A stretch of 64,000 nucleotides of DNA from Mycolicibacterium litorale (GCA_002007745.1 CP019882.1:3658001-3722000), one strand, 5' to 3'. Shown: positions 53,083-61,602, counted from the first letter of the stretch. The notes: a model not told the origin generated them from the letters alone. A program made the numbers and translations.

Positions 53083-54416
53083 GCACGCGCCAACTGCACC
53101 TGGGGGTCAATGTGCTGTCCGACGGGATGCACCCGGCGGCCTGGCAGTACCCCGGCGCCGATCCGCACTGGTTCACCGACCTGTCCTACTGGGTCAACCT
53201 GGCGAAGATCGCCGAGCGCGGCACGCTGGACGCGTTGTTCCTGGCCGACAGCCCGTCGTTGTTCCAGAACCCCGACGAACCGCTGGCGGCGCCGCCGCTG
53301 GCACTGGATCCGCTGGTGTTGCTGTCGGCATTGGCCTCGGCCACCACCCATCTCGGCCTGATCGGCACGGTGTCGACATCGTTCGAGGAGCCCTACAACG
53401 TCGCGCGGCGGTTCGCCTCCCTGGATCACCTCAGCCGCGGGCGGGTGGCGTGGAACGTCGTGACCAGCAGTGATCCCTACGCGTGGAACAACTTCGGCGG
53501 CGGCACCCAACCCGACCGGGAACAGCGCTACCGGCGAGCCGCGGAGTTCATCGAGGTCGTTCGGGCGCTGTGGGATTCGTGGGACGACGATGCGGTGCTG
53601 GCGGACAAGGCGACCGGAGCGTTCAGCCGGCCGGGCGCGATCCACACCATCGACCATCGCGGCGAGTTCTTCTCGGTGGACGGCCCGTTGACGTTGCCCC
53701 GCCCGCCCCAGGGCCATCCCGTGCTGTTCCAGGCCGGCGGCTCCGCAGGCGGATTAGACCTCGCGGCGCGCTACGCCGACGGGGTCTTCGCCGCCCAGGC
53801 GTCGCTGCCCGATGCGCTGGGCAACGCGGCCGAGCTGCGGTCCCGCACGGCGTCTTACGGTCGGCCGCGGGATGCCATCCGGATCATGCCGGGGCTGTCG
53901 TTCGTGCTGGGCAGTACCGAGCAGGAGGCCCGGCGACGCAACGACGAACTCAACGAGTTGGCCGGCGAGCGGCGGCTCGCGCACCTGGCCGGGCAGCTGT
54001 CGGTGGATCCCTCGGAACTGACATGGGACAAACCACTGCCGCAGTGGCTGCTCGACGGCGCGGTCGCCGATGCGGGTTCGCAGGGTGCCCGCGACATCGT
54101 GGTGAACCTGGCCCGCCGCGAGCACCTGACGGTGCGCGAACTGCTGGACCGGGTGATCACCTGGCATCGGCTGGTGGTGGGCGGCCCCGAACAGATCGCC
54201 GACGCGATCGAGGAATGGTTCACCGCCGGTGCCGTCGACGGGTTCAATCTGATGCCCGACGTGTTTCCCTCCGGCCTCGAGCTGTTCGTCGACCATGTGG
54301 TGCCCATCCTGCGGGCTCGCGGCCTGTTCCGGCGCGAGTACACGACGACGACCTTGCGCGGACATCTCGGTTTGACCCGGCTGCCGGATCGGCGGGTGGT
54401 GGCGCGAGCCGGCTGA
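53079..54416 (+). CDS. FMN-dependent monooxygenase, NtaA/SnaA/DszA (bacterial luciferase) family
   Basis: 445 aa. LHLGVNVLSDGMHPAAWQYP at the start, FLADSPSLFQNP, SFEEPYNVARRFASLDHLSRGRVAWNVVTSS, and HPVLFQAGGSAGGLDLAARYADGVFAAQ are diagnostic of this TIM-barrel, two-component oxygenase family, which uses FMNH2 from a separate reductase. Members open sulfones, chelators and S-substituted cysteine or methionine derivatives. Its coupling to a MetQ-type binding protein favours an organosulfur substrate. No flavin reductase gene is adjacent; the small flavoproteins at 62114 and 62713 are not obvious partners. Confidence 0.9.
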   Translation: MSTRQLHLGVNVLSDGMHPAAWQYPGADPHWFTDLSYWVNLAKIAERGTLDALFLADSPSLFQNPDEPLAAPPLALDPLVLLSALASATTHLGLIGTVSTSFEEPYNVARRFASLDHLSRGRVAWNVVTSSDPYAWNNFGGGTQPDREQRYRRAAEFIEVVRALWDSWDDDAVLADKATGAFSRPGAIHTIDHRGEFFSVDGPLTLPRPPQGHPVLFQAGGSAGGLDLAARYADGVFAAQASLPDALGNAAELRSRTASYGRPRDAIRIMPGLSFVLGSTEQEARRRNDELNELAGERRLAHLAGQLSVDPSELTWDKPLPQWLLDGAVADAGSQGARDIVVNLARREHLTVRELLDRVITWHRLVVGGPEQIADAIEEWFTAGAVDGFNLMPDVFPSGLELFVDHVVPILRARGLFRREYTTTTLRGHLGLTRLPDRRVVARAG

Positions 54417-54462
54417 CGGTCTCTTGGCGCGCGCCCCGGCGGGCTTCGCGTTAGCCTGGGCC

Positions 54463-55047
54463 ATGTCCTCGACGATCGCCCCACGACTGCTCGAGGTGAT
54501 CGACACCGCCATCCTGCCGTTGACCGAACGCGGCGTGGCCGGCGGTAACAAGGTCTTCGGCGCGGCGGTCCTCCGCAAGGACGACCTTTCTGTGGTGGTC
54601 GCCGAAACCAACGGTGAGATCGAGAACCCGCTGTGGCACGGCGAGATCCACACCCTGAAACGGTTCTACGAGTTGCCCGACCCGCCATCGACAGCCGAGC
54701 TGGTGTTCCTGTCCACCCACGAGCCGTGCACCATGTGCATGTCGGCCATCACCTGGGCAGGGTTCGACAACTTCTACTACTTCTTCAGCCACGAGGATTC
54801 CCGCGACAGCTTCGCCATCCCCCACGATCTGAAAATCCTCCAGGAGGTGTTCGGGCTGCCGCCCGGCGGCTATCGGCGCAGCAACGCGTTCTGGACGGCC
54901 TATTCCATCCCGGCGCTGGTCGACACCGAACCCGAACCGCTACGTACACAATTGCAGCACCAGCAGGCCCGGATCCGGGCGCACTATGACAGGCTCTCCA
55001 CCCAGTATCAGGAATCAAAGGGCGACAACGCCATTCCGCTGAGCTGA
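54463..55047 (+). CDS. Cytidine/deoxycytidylate deaminase-family zinc protein
   Basis: 194 aa. The zinc site is present: HGEIHTLKRF (His and catalytic Glu) and STHEPCTMCMSAITWAGFDNFYYFF (two Cys). FGAAVLRKDDLSVVVAETN precedes it, as in guanine/cytosine deaminases. The C-terminal ~80 residues are longer than in simple nucleoside deaminases and include FGLPPGGYRRSNAFWTAYSIP. Substrate unknown. ATG 54463; 46 bases after the monooxygenase gene. It ends one base from the convergent GntR end. Confidence 0.82.
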   Translation: MSSTIAPRLLEVIDTAILPLTERGVAGGNKVFGAAVLRKDDLSVVVAETNGEIENPLWHGEIHTLKRFYELPDPPSTAELVFLSTHEPCTMCMSAITWAGFDNFYYFFSHEDSRDSFAIPHDLKILQEVFGLPPGGYRRSNAFWTAYSIPALVDTEPEPLRTQLQHQQARIRAHYDRLSTQYQESKGDNAIPLS

Positions 55048-55048
55048 A

Positions 55049-55816
55049 TCAGTCGGCCAGGACTCCGGCGCGACGCATCGCGGTGGTGATCAGCTCGAAG
55101 TCGATGGTTCCGTGCTCGCGCGCCAGCGCGTCGGCCTCGTCGCCGCGGCCGGCCTCGATCGCGGCGAGCATCTCCTCGTGTTCGTGCAGCGCGCGAATCT
55201 CCATGGTGCGCATCGTCGATGGCTCGCCCCACAGATGGGCGGGCGAACCGATGCTGACGGTGGATTTCAGCTCCAGCAGGAGACCCTTGATGACGTCGTT
55301 GTGCGCGGCGTCCATGATCGCCAAATGGAACCGGCTGTCGGCCTGCTGGGCGGCCAGCCCGGTGCCGGCCGAACGGTAGGCCGTCAGCCGGGTGCGCATC
55401 AGCGCCAAATCCGTGTCGGTCCGCGACTCCGCCGCCGCGCGCGCGACCACCCCCTGCAGCCGGCACACCGCGTCGCAGCGGTCGCGCAGCTCGCCGAGCC
55501 GCATGCTCAGCGTGCGCCCCACCGCGTCGGTCGAGGACTCCGGCCACTGGTCCAACACATAGGAGCCGCCGCCGCGGCCGCGGCGGGTTTCCAGCAGGCC
55601 GCGCTCGACCAGCCGGGCCAGCGCGGCGCGCACCGTCATCCGGCCCGCACCGAGGGAGGCGGCGAGCTCTCGCTCCACCGGTAGCCGGGCCCCCGGCAGA
55701 TACTCGCCGATGGCGATCGCCGTGATCAGCCGGTCGGTGATCTCGTCGACCCGCGACGGCGAGTCCAGCTGCTGTCCGAGCAGGCCCGGGCCCGTCGGCG
55801 TGCCGTCGTGAGCCAT
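55049..55816 (-). CDS. GntR-family (FadR/VanR type) transcriptional regulator
   Basis: 255 aa. Winged helix RVDEITDRLITAIAIGEYLPGARLPVERELAASLGAGRMTVRAALARLVERGLLETRRGRGGGSYV, then an all-helical FCD ligand domain with DSRFHLAIMDAAHND, LHEHEEMLAAIEAGRGDEADAL as metal/ligand site. Start MAHDGTPTG at ATG 55816, nine bases after AAGGAGG. It is divergent from the peptidase-permease pair, which it probably controls; a GGTCT/AGACC repeat lies between. Confidence 0.9.
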   Translation of the reverse strand: MAHDGTPTGPGLLGQQLDSPSRVDEITDRLITAIAIGEYLPGARLPVERELAASLGAGRMTVRAALARLVERGLLETRRGRGGGSYVLDQWPESSTDAVGRTLSMRLGELRDRCDAVCRLQGVVARAAAESRTDTDLALMRTRLTAYRSAGTGLAAQQADSRFHLAIMDAAHNDVIKGLLLELKSTVSIGSPAHLWGEPSTMRTMEIRALHEHEEMLAAIEAGRGDEADALAREHGTIDFELITTAMRRAGVLAD

Positions 55817-55861
55817 GGGCCGCATCCTCCTTCGTCACCGTGATGTTAATTCCTAATCAAT

Positions 55862-55878
55862 GGTCTTGCCATGAGACC
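55862..55878. promoter_or_regulatory. Possible GntR operator, GGTCT-N7-AGACC
   Basis: Five-base inverted repeat in the 85-base region between the GntR gene and the peptidase gene. Size and position suit a FadR-type operator, but the arms are short. Confidence 0.4.
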
Positions 55879-55901
55879 TTTACCGGTTCATGCTGATCGC
55901 C

Positions 55902-56807
55902 ATGGCAGTGGACACGCGAATGGTGCCGTTCGGCGACTACCAAACCTGGGTACAGATCACCACGCCCACCACGGCGAAGGACGGCACCGTGCCGCTCTTC
56001 GTCCTGCACGGCGGACCGGGTATGGCCCACAACTACGTCGCCAACATCGCCGCGCTGGCCGAGGAGACCGGCCGCGTGGTGATCCACTACGACCAGATCG
56101 GTTGCGGGGCAAGCACTCACCTGCCTGACGCGCCCACCAGCTTCTGGACACCGGCGCTGTTCGTCGACGAGTTCCACGCCGTCCGCGGCGCGCTGGGCAT
56201 CGAGCGTTACCACGTGCTCGGCCAGTCCTGGGGCGGCATGCTGGGTGCGGAGATCGCCGTGCGGCAACCCACCGGCCTGGTGTCGCTGTCGATCTGCAAT
56301 TCCCCGGCGTCGATGGAGTTGTGGGTCCAGGGCGCCGGCGAGCTGCGGGCGCAGCTTCCCCCGGAGGTCCAGGACGCACTGGACCGCCACGAGGCCGATG
56401 GCACCGTCACCGACCCCGATTACCTGGCTGCGACCGAGGAGTTCTACCGGCGCCACGTGTGCCGGGTCGAGCCCACTCCGCAGGACTTCGTCGACACCGT
56501 CGCTCAGATGGAAGCCGAGCCCACCGTCTACCACACCATGAACGGCCCCAACGAATTTCACGTCGTCGGCACGCTGCGGGACTGGACCATCGTCGACCGG
56601 CTGCCGTCGATCAGCGTCCCGACACTGGTGATCGCCGGTGAGTTCGACGAGGCGACCCCGGCGACCTGGGCGCCCTACGTGGAACAGATCCCCGACGTCG
56701 TCAGCCACGTCTTCCCCGACACCAGCCACTGCACACATCTGGAAAAACCCGAGGAGTTCCGCGCCGTCGTCGCCGCGTTCCTCACCGCACACGACGCGGA
56801 CAACTGA
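55902..56807 (+). CDS. Proline iminopeptidase-family alpha/beta hydrolase (S33)
   Basis: 301 aa from ATG 55902 (MAVDTRMVPFGDYQTW); ATG 55890 adds four residues. Oxyanion motif VLHGGPGMAHNYV, nucleophile GQSWGGMLGAE, acid in VIAGEFDEATPATW and histidine in SHCTHLEKPEEF: the complete triad of prolyl-aminopeptidase-like enzymes, which also include amino-acid amidases. It removes N-terminal residues from small peptides or amides in the cytoplasm. 23 bases before the permease gene, so uptake and cleavage of the same compound are plausible. Confidence 0.88.
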   Translation: MAVDTRMVPFGDYQTWVQITTPTTAKDGTVPLFVLHGGPGMAHNYVANIAALAEETGRVVIHYDQIGCGASTHLPDAPTSFWTPALFVDEFHAVRGALGIERYHVLGQSWGGMLGAEIAVRQPTGLVSLSICNSPASMELWVQGAGELRAQLPPEVQDALDRHEADGTVTDPDYLAATEEFYRRHVCRVEPTPQDFVDTVAQMEAEPTVYHTMNGPNEFHVVGTLRDWTIVDRLPSISVPTLVIAGEFDEATPATWAPYVEQIPDVVSHVFPDTSHCTHLEKPEEFRAVVAAFLTAHDADN

Positions 56808-56830
56808 TCACCCGACCGACAGGAACTCCC

Positions 56831-58216
56831 ATGGACGTCTCAGCACGGGCCGCCGAACCAGAGGCCCAGCGCACGCTGGAATCGTTCGGCTATAAGCAGG
56901 AACTGCACCGCTCGGTGGCGACCGTGGACCTGCTGGTCTACGGATTGGTCTTCATGGTGCCCATCGCGCCGTGGGCCATCTTCGGCACCGTCTACAACAG
57001 CGCCGCGGGCATGGTCCCGCTGGTTTACGTCATCGGCCTGGTGGCCATGGTGTTCACCGCGCTGGCCTACGCGCAGATGGCCAAGAGCTTCCCGCTGGCC
57101 GGCTCGGTGTTCTCCTATGTCGGGCGCGGCATCCACCCCAACGTCGGCTTCTTCGCCGGCTGGGCGATCCTGCTGGACTACGTGCTGGTCCCGACCCTGC
57201 TGTACGTCTTCGCCGCCGAGTCGATGATCGGCCTGTTCCCCGGCACCCCGCGGTGGCTGTGGGCCATCCTGTTCGTGCTCGTCAACACCGTGATCAACCT
57301 GCTGGGCGTGGACTCCCTGAAGATGGCCAACCGGGCGTTCCTGGCCATCGAGCTGGTGTTCGTGGTGATCTTCGTCTACATCGCGGTGCGGGCCATCAGC
57401 GGCGGGTCGCTGCCCAACGTCGGCTGGAGCACCGCACCAATCTGGAACCCCGAGACCGTCAGCGCCCCACTGATCGCCTCGGCGTTGTCCATCGCGGTGC
57501 TGAGTTTCCTCGGTTTCGACGGAATCTCGACTCTCGCAGAGGAATCCACCGGCAAGAAGAATCCGGCCGGCAAGGCCATGGTCGGTTCGCTGTTCATCGT
57601 GGCATTCCTGTTCGTCCTGCAGACCTGGCTGGCCAGCCTGCTGGCCGGTGGCCGCGAATCGTTCAGCGATGACGAAGCCGGCAACGCGTTCTTCGAACTG
57701 GTCAAGGCGGCCTCGAACACCGGCTGGATGAACGCCTTCTTCGCGGTCAACGTGCTGGCGGTCGGCTTCGCCAATGCGATGGCCGCCCAGGCCGCCACCA
57801 GCCGGCTGCTGTACTCGATGAGCCGCGACCGGCAGCTGCCCAGCTACCTGTCCAAGGTCAGCTCACGGCAGGTCCCGATGGCGGCCATCCTCACCGTCAG
57901 TGCGATCAGCGTCGTGCTGGTGCTGTTCTTCGTCGGGCAGATCGGGCTGATCTCGTCCCTGGTGAACTTCGGCGCGCTGTTCAGCTTCTGCCTGCTGCAC
58001 GTCTCGGTGGCCTGGTACTACCTGGTGCGCCAGAAGTCCAAGAACTATCTGCTGCACCTGGTGGTGCCGGCGCTGGGCTTCGTGATCATCGCCTATGTGC
58101 TGTTCAACGCCGACGCGCTGGCCAAGATCGGCGGCCTGGTCTGGCTGGCCATCGGGGTGGTGGTGTTCATCGTGAACCGGGTGCGCGGGGTCAGCACCGT
58201 ACCCGCGCAGAGCTGA
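56831..58216 (+). CDS. APC-family amino-acid/amine permease
   Basis: 461 aa, 12 predicted helices. Helix 1 region VDLLVYGLVFMVPIAPWAIFG with the unwound Gly motif, MAKSFPLAGSVFSYVGRGIHPNVGFFAGW, SFLGFDGISTLAEES in helix 6, and AAQAATSRLLYSMSRDRQLP between helices 8 and 9 are APC features. Likely imports an amino acid, amide or amine. AGGAACTCCC precedes ATG 56831. Ends in a terminator-like hairpin. Confidence 0.9.
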   Translation: MDVSARAAEPEAQRTLESFGYKQELHRSVATVDLLVYGLVFMVPIAPWAIFGTVYNSAAGMVPLVYVIGLVAMVFTALAYAQMAKSFPLAGSVFSYVGRGIHPNVGFFAGWAILLDYVLVPTLLYVFAAESMIGLFPGTPRWLWAILFVLVNTVINLLGVDSLKMANRAFLAIELVFVVIFVYIAVRAISGGSLPNVGWSTAPIWNPETVSAPLIASALSIAVLSFLGFDGISTLAEESTGKKNPAGKAMVGSLFIVAFLFVLQTWLASLLAGGRESFSDDEAGNAFFELVKAASNTGWMNAFFAVNVLAVGFANAMAAQAATSRLLYSMSRDRQLPSYLSKVSSRQVPMAAILTVSAISVVLVLFFVGQIGLISSLVNFGALFSFCLLHVSVAWYYLVRQKSKNYLLHLVVPALGFVIIAYVLFNADALAKIGGLVWLAIGVVVFIVNRVRGVSTVPAQS

Positions 58217-58221
58217 CCCGG

Positions 58222-58283
58222 GTCGACTGTGGGGGCTGTGCACGCGATACCGCCAAAAGGCATGCACAGCAACCACACTCGAC
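58222..58283. terminator. Long hairpin between convergent genes
   Basis: A 21-base left arm (58222-58242) beginning GTCGACTGTGG and ending GCTGTGCA pairs with the right arm (58263-58283, TGCACAGC...CTCGAC) with three mismatches around a 20-base loop. It fills the gap between the APC permease end and the AlkZ-like end, so it can terminate both. No T-tract. Confidence 0.65.
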
Positions 58284-58288
58284 ATCCC

Positions 58289-59497
58289 TTACAGCACCTG
58301 CCGCAACTCCCCCACCAGATCGCCACGTTCGCCGATGCTCACCTGTGAGAGCCCGAGCCAGGACGCCATGGTCTGCAGTTCGGCGGCCAGCCGCGGGGCG
58401 ACGGCGGCCGGGTCATGGCCCGGCTCGACGAACGCTCCGACCACGTTCAGTGCATCGTTGGTCCGTTCGGCCTTGAGGTCGACCCGGCCGACCAGCCGCC
58501 CGTCGAGCAGGAACGGCCACACGTAGTAGCCGAACTGGCGCTTGGGTTCCGGGGTGTAGATCTCGATGCGGTAATGGAATCCGAACAGCCGTTCCACCCG
58601 GGGGCGGAAGAAGATCAGCGGGTCGAACGGGCACAGCAGGGCCGTGCCCCGATCGACGCGCGGCACGGTGCGCCCGGCCCGCAGATAGGCCGGTGCCGAC
58701 CAGCCGGCGACCTCGACCTCCTCGAGTTCACCCTCGGCGACCAAGCCGGCCACCGCGGGCTTGCTCTGCTTCGGGCTCAACCGAAAGTAGTCCCGGATGT
58801 CGGCCTCGGTGGCCACCCCCAGCGCGCCGGCCGCCCGCAGCGTCAGCTCGCGAATGGCCTCGGCGTCGTCGACCTCACGGGCGAGCACATGTGCCGGGAG
58901 CACGCGTTCGGTGAGGTCGTAGTGGCGGGCGAAGCCGACCCGGGTGGCCGTCGTGAGTGCCCCCGACGCGAACAGCGCCTCGGCCACCCATTTGGTGTCG
59001 CTGCGATCCCACCACGGGCCCTTGCGGCCGCGGGGTTCGCTTTCCAAGTGCGCCTCGATCTGCCCGGCGGTACTGGGCCCCAGCTCGGCGACGGCAGCCA
59101 GGATGTCCTCGGCCAGCCGCGGGTTCTTCTTGACGATCTCGGTGCCCCACCGGCCGTGGGTGTATTCCCGCATCCGCCAGCGCAACAGCGGCCAGTCTTC
59201 GACCGCCATCAGCGCTGCCTCGTGCGCCCAGTACTCCACCAGCAGCCGGGGTGAGCGGGCACTGTGGCTCCATGCCGCGCCGTCGAGCACGTCCCGGTCA
59301 TAGGGGCCGAGCCGGCTGAACACCGGCGCGTAGTGCGCGCGCACCGCCACCGAGACGGAGTCCAGTTGCAGCACCTGGATCCGGCTGATCAGCCGCCGCA
59401 GATGCGCGCGGGTGACCGGGCCGCGCGGCCTCGGTTCGGCCAGGCCCTGGGCCGCGACGGCGACGCGGCGGGCCTGGTCGGCGGTCAGCCGGGTCAT
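58289..59497 (-). CDS. AlkZ/YcaQ-like winged-helix DNA glycosylase family protein (Rv2762c position)
   Basis: 402 aa of the HTH_42/DUF1006 family. Near residue 42 is RRLISRIQVLQLDSVSVAVR, matching the catalytic QxQ/QxD segment of AlkZ/AlkX crosslink glycosylases. Other blocks: AHYAPVFSRLGPYDRDVLD, VEYWAHEAALM, KGPWWDRSDTKWVAEALF, LLCPFDPLIFFRPRVERLFGFHYRIEIYTP, and YYVWPFLLDGRLVGRVDLKAER. In relatives it removes alkylated or cross-linked bases. ATG 59497 overlaps the dfrA stop as ATGA, placing it in the thyA-dfrA operon. Confidence 0.85.
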   Translation of the reverse strand: MTRLTADQARRVAVAAQGLAEPRPRGPVTRAHLRRLISRIQVLQLDSVSVAVRAHYAPVFSRLGPYDRDVLDGAAWSHSARSPRLLVEYWAHEAALMAVEDWPLLRWRMREYTHGRWGTEIVKKNPRLAEDILAAVAELGPSTAGQIEAHLESEPRGRKGPWWDRSDTKWVAEALFASGALTTATRVGFARHYDLTERVLPAHVLAREVDDAEAIRELTLRAAGALGVATEADIRDYFRLSPKQSKPAVAGLVAEGELEEVEVAGWSAPAYLRAGRTVPRVDRGTALLCPFDPLIFFRPRVERLFGFHYRIEIYTPEPKRQFGYYVWPFLLDGRLVGRVDLKAERTNDALNVVGAFVEPGHDPAAVAPRLAAELQTMASWLGLSQVSIGERGDLVGELRQVL

Positions 59498-60021
59498 GCC
59501 CGCTGGTAGGTGTGGAACCGGTAGCGCAGCCCGGACCGACTGTCCTGCCAGGGGCCGGAGGTGCCGACCCAGGATCCGTCGAGCATCGGGGCCAGGGCGT
59601 CGTCGTCCTCGAGGCGCAGGTCGATCTCCACCTCGGTCACCTCGCACCGGGTGGCCAGCGGCAGGGCGAGGTGATAGATCTCCGACCCGCCGATCACCCA
59701 GCAGTCCGGGTCCATCCCCGAGTCGCTTCGCTCCTGCCCGCCGTCCTCCGCCAGGGCATCCTCGAGGTCCGTCACCACCGTCGCTCCGTGCGCCATGTAG
59801 TCAGCTTGCCGGGTGAGTACGACATTTCTGCGTCCCGGCAGCGGACGCACCGGCGCCGGTAGCGACTCCCAGGTGCGCCGTCCCATCACCACGGTGTGTC
59901 CCATGGTGATGTCCTTGAAGCGAGCCAGGTCTTCGGGCAGCTGCCAGGGGATGCCGCCGTCACGGCCGATGACGCCCGAGCTCGACTGCGCCCAGATCAG
60001 GCCCAAGCCCGTCCGCCTCAT
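59494..60021 (-). CDS. dfrA: Dihydrofolate reductase
   Basis: 175 aa. GLIWAQSSSGVIGRDGGIPWQLPEDL, VVMGRRTWESLP and LPGRRNVVLTRQ (NADPH site), WVIGGSEIYHLALP, and CEVTEVEIDL. It regenerates tetrahydrofolate used by ThyA. Compared with the 159-residue M. tuberculosis enzyme (recalled), the extra length lies mainly in the loop LAEDGGQERSDSGMDPDC before WVIGG, encoded by a repeat-like stretch. ATG 60021 overlaps the thyA stop as ATGA. Confidence 0.95.
   Translation of the reverse strand: MRRTGLGLIWAQSSSGVIGRDGGIPWQLPEDLARFKDITMGHTVVMGRRTWESLPAPVRPLPGRRNVVLTRQADYMAHGATVVTDLEDALAEDGGQERSDSGMDPDCWVIGGSEIYHLALPLATRCEVTEVEIDLRLEDDDALAPMLDGSWVGTSGPWQDSRSGLRYRFHTYQRA
59715..59745 (-). repeat. Repeat-like element inside dfrA
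   Basis: On the plus strand GAGTCGCTTCGCTCCTGCCC contains the interrupted palindrome GAGtCG-CTT-CGCTC. It encodes GGQERSDSGMD, a loop insertion in dihydrofolate reductase. It resembles the short CGCTTGCG elements at 12105 and 37340. Confidence 0.4.
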
Positions 60022-60818
60022 ACCGCGACCGGCGCTTTGATCGCCGGGTGTGGGTCGTAGTTGCGAATCTCGATATCGTCGTAGGTGTAGTCGAAGATCG
60101 AATCACGTTGGGCTAGAACCAGTTCCGGGTATGGCCGGGGATCGCGGCTGAGCTGTTCGGTGACCTGCTCGACGTGGTTGTCGTAGATGTGGCAGTCGCC
60201 GCCGGTCCAGACGAACTCCCCTACCGCCAGGCCGGCTTGCGCGGCCATCATGTGGGTGAGCAACGCGTAGCTGGCGATGTTGAACGGAACACCCAGGAAC
60301 AGGTCCGCGCTGCGCTGGTAGAGCTGGCAGCTCAGCTTGCCGTCGGCGACGTAGAACTGGAAGAAGGCATGGCACGGCGGCAGGGCCATCTGCGGGATCT
60401 CGCCGACGTTCCACGCCGAGACGATGTTGCGACGGCTGTCCGGATCGGTGCGCAGCAGCTCGAGCGCATTGCTGATCTGGTCGATGTGCTCACCCGACGG
60501 AGTCGGCCAGGACCGCCACTGCACGCCGTAGACGGGCCCGAGATCACCGGTCGGAGAGGCCCATTCGTCCCAGATGGTGACGCCGTGCTCCTGCAGCCAG
60601 CGCACGTTGGAATCGCCGCGCAGGAACCACAGCAATTCGTAGACGACCGACTTCAGATGCACCTTCTTGGTGGTGATCAGGGGGAACCCGGCCGACAGGT
60701 CGTAGCGCAACTGGTGGCCGAACACGCTGCGTGTTCCGGTGCCGGTGCGATCGGATTTCGGCGTGCCGTCGGCCAGCACAAGTCGCAGGAGGTCCTCGTA
60801 GGGTGTGGCGATCGGCAC
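60018..60818 (-). CDS. thyA: Thymidylate synthase ThyA
   Basis: 266 aa. Folate/dUMP blocks TPYEDLLRLVL, GTRSVFGHQLRYDLSAGFPLITTKK, YGVQWRSWP, catalytic cysteine in MALPPCHAFFQFYV, QRSADLFLGVPFNIASYALL and GDCHIYDNHVEQ. Converts dUMP to dTMP, giving dihydrofolate for the next gene dfrA, with which it overlaps. GTG 60818 (VPIATPYED). A longer upstream frame is antisense to the hydrolase gene. Confidence 0.96.
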   Translation of the reverse strand: MPIATPYEDLLRLVLADGTPKSDRTGTGTRSVFGHQLRYDLSAGFPLITTKKVHLKSVVYELLWFLRGDSNVRWLQEHGVTIWDEWASPTGDLGPVYGVQWRSWPTPSGEHIDQISNALELLRTDPDSRRNIVSAWNVGEIPQMALPPCHAFFQFYVADGKLSCQLYQRSADLFLGVPFNIASYALLTHMMAAQAGLAVGEFVWTGGDCHIYDNHVEQVTEQLSRDPRPYPELVLAQRDSIFDYTYDDIEIRNYDPHPAIKAPVAV

Positions 60819-60861
60819 GCCGCTCAGCTTACGTCCGGACGAGGAGGGTACAAACGTAGCC

Positions 60862-61602
60862 ATGCCGACCATCTCCGACACCGTCACCACCACCGATGGA
60901 ACCTGCCCCGTCACGCTGGCCGTCCCGGATGGCCAGGGAAGCTGGCCCGCGGTGATCATGTATCCCGACGCCGGTGGAACCCGACCCGCCCTCGTCGACA
61001 TGGCCGTCGAGCTGGCGGGCCTCGGCTACGTGGTGTTGGTGCCCGATGTCTACTACCGCAGTGGCGACTGGGAGCCGTTCCAGATGGAGACGGTGTTCTC
61101 CGACAAGGGCGAACGCGAGCGGCTGTTCTCGATGATCGCCAGCGTCACGCCCGATGTGATGGAGGCCGATGCCCGGGCGTTCTTCGACTACCTGGCGGCC
61201 CGCCCCGAGGTCGCCGGCCAGACGTTCGGCACCACCGGCTACTGCATGGGTGGCCGGACGTCGCTGACGGTTGCCGGGCGGGTGCCCGAGCGAGTCGCGG
61301 CGGCGATGTCGTTCCACGGCGGCGGCCTGGCCACCGACGATGCGAGCAGTCCGCACCTGCTGGCCGACCGGATGCGCGCGGCGGTCTATGTCGGCGGGGC
61401 CCAGGACGACCCGTCGTTCACCCCGGAACAGGCCGAGCTGCTGGACAAGGCTCTCACCGAGGCGGGGGTGAAGCATGTCATCGAGTGGTATTCGGCTGCA
61501 CACGGTTTCGCCGTCCCGGACAACGCTCCGTACGACGAGGCCGCGGCGAAACGACACTGGGCGGCGATGAAGGACTTCTTCGCCGCGCACCTACCCCGCT
61601 GA
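60862..61602 (+). CDS. Dienelactone hydrolase-family protein (Rv2765 family)
   Basis: 246 aa alpha/beta hydrolase. VIMYPDAGGTRPALVDMAVELAGLGYVVLVPDVYYR, nucleophile cysteine in FGTTGYCMGGRTSL, Asp in VYVGGAQDDPSFTPEQ and His in YSAAHGFAVPD form the Cys-Asp-His triad of dienelactone hydrolases. The natural substrate is unknown. ATG 60862 with GAGGAGGG upstream; 43 bases divergent from thyA. Its last 12 bases overlap the convergent membrane-protein gene. Confidence 0.92.
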   Translation: MPTISDTVTTTDGTCPVTLAVPDGQGSWPAVIMYPDAGGTRPALVDMAVELAGLGYVVLVPDVYYRSGDWEPFQMETVFSDKGERERLFSMIASVTPDVMEADARAFFDYLAARPEVAGQTFGTTGYCMGGRTSLTVAGRVPERVAAAMSFHGGGLATDDASSPHLLADRMRAAVYVGGAQDDPSFTPEQAELLDKALTEAGVKHVIEWYSAAHGFAVPDNAPYDEAAAKRHWAAMKDFFAAHLPR

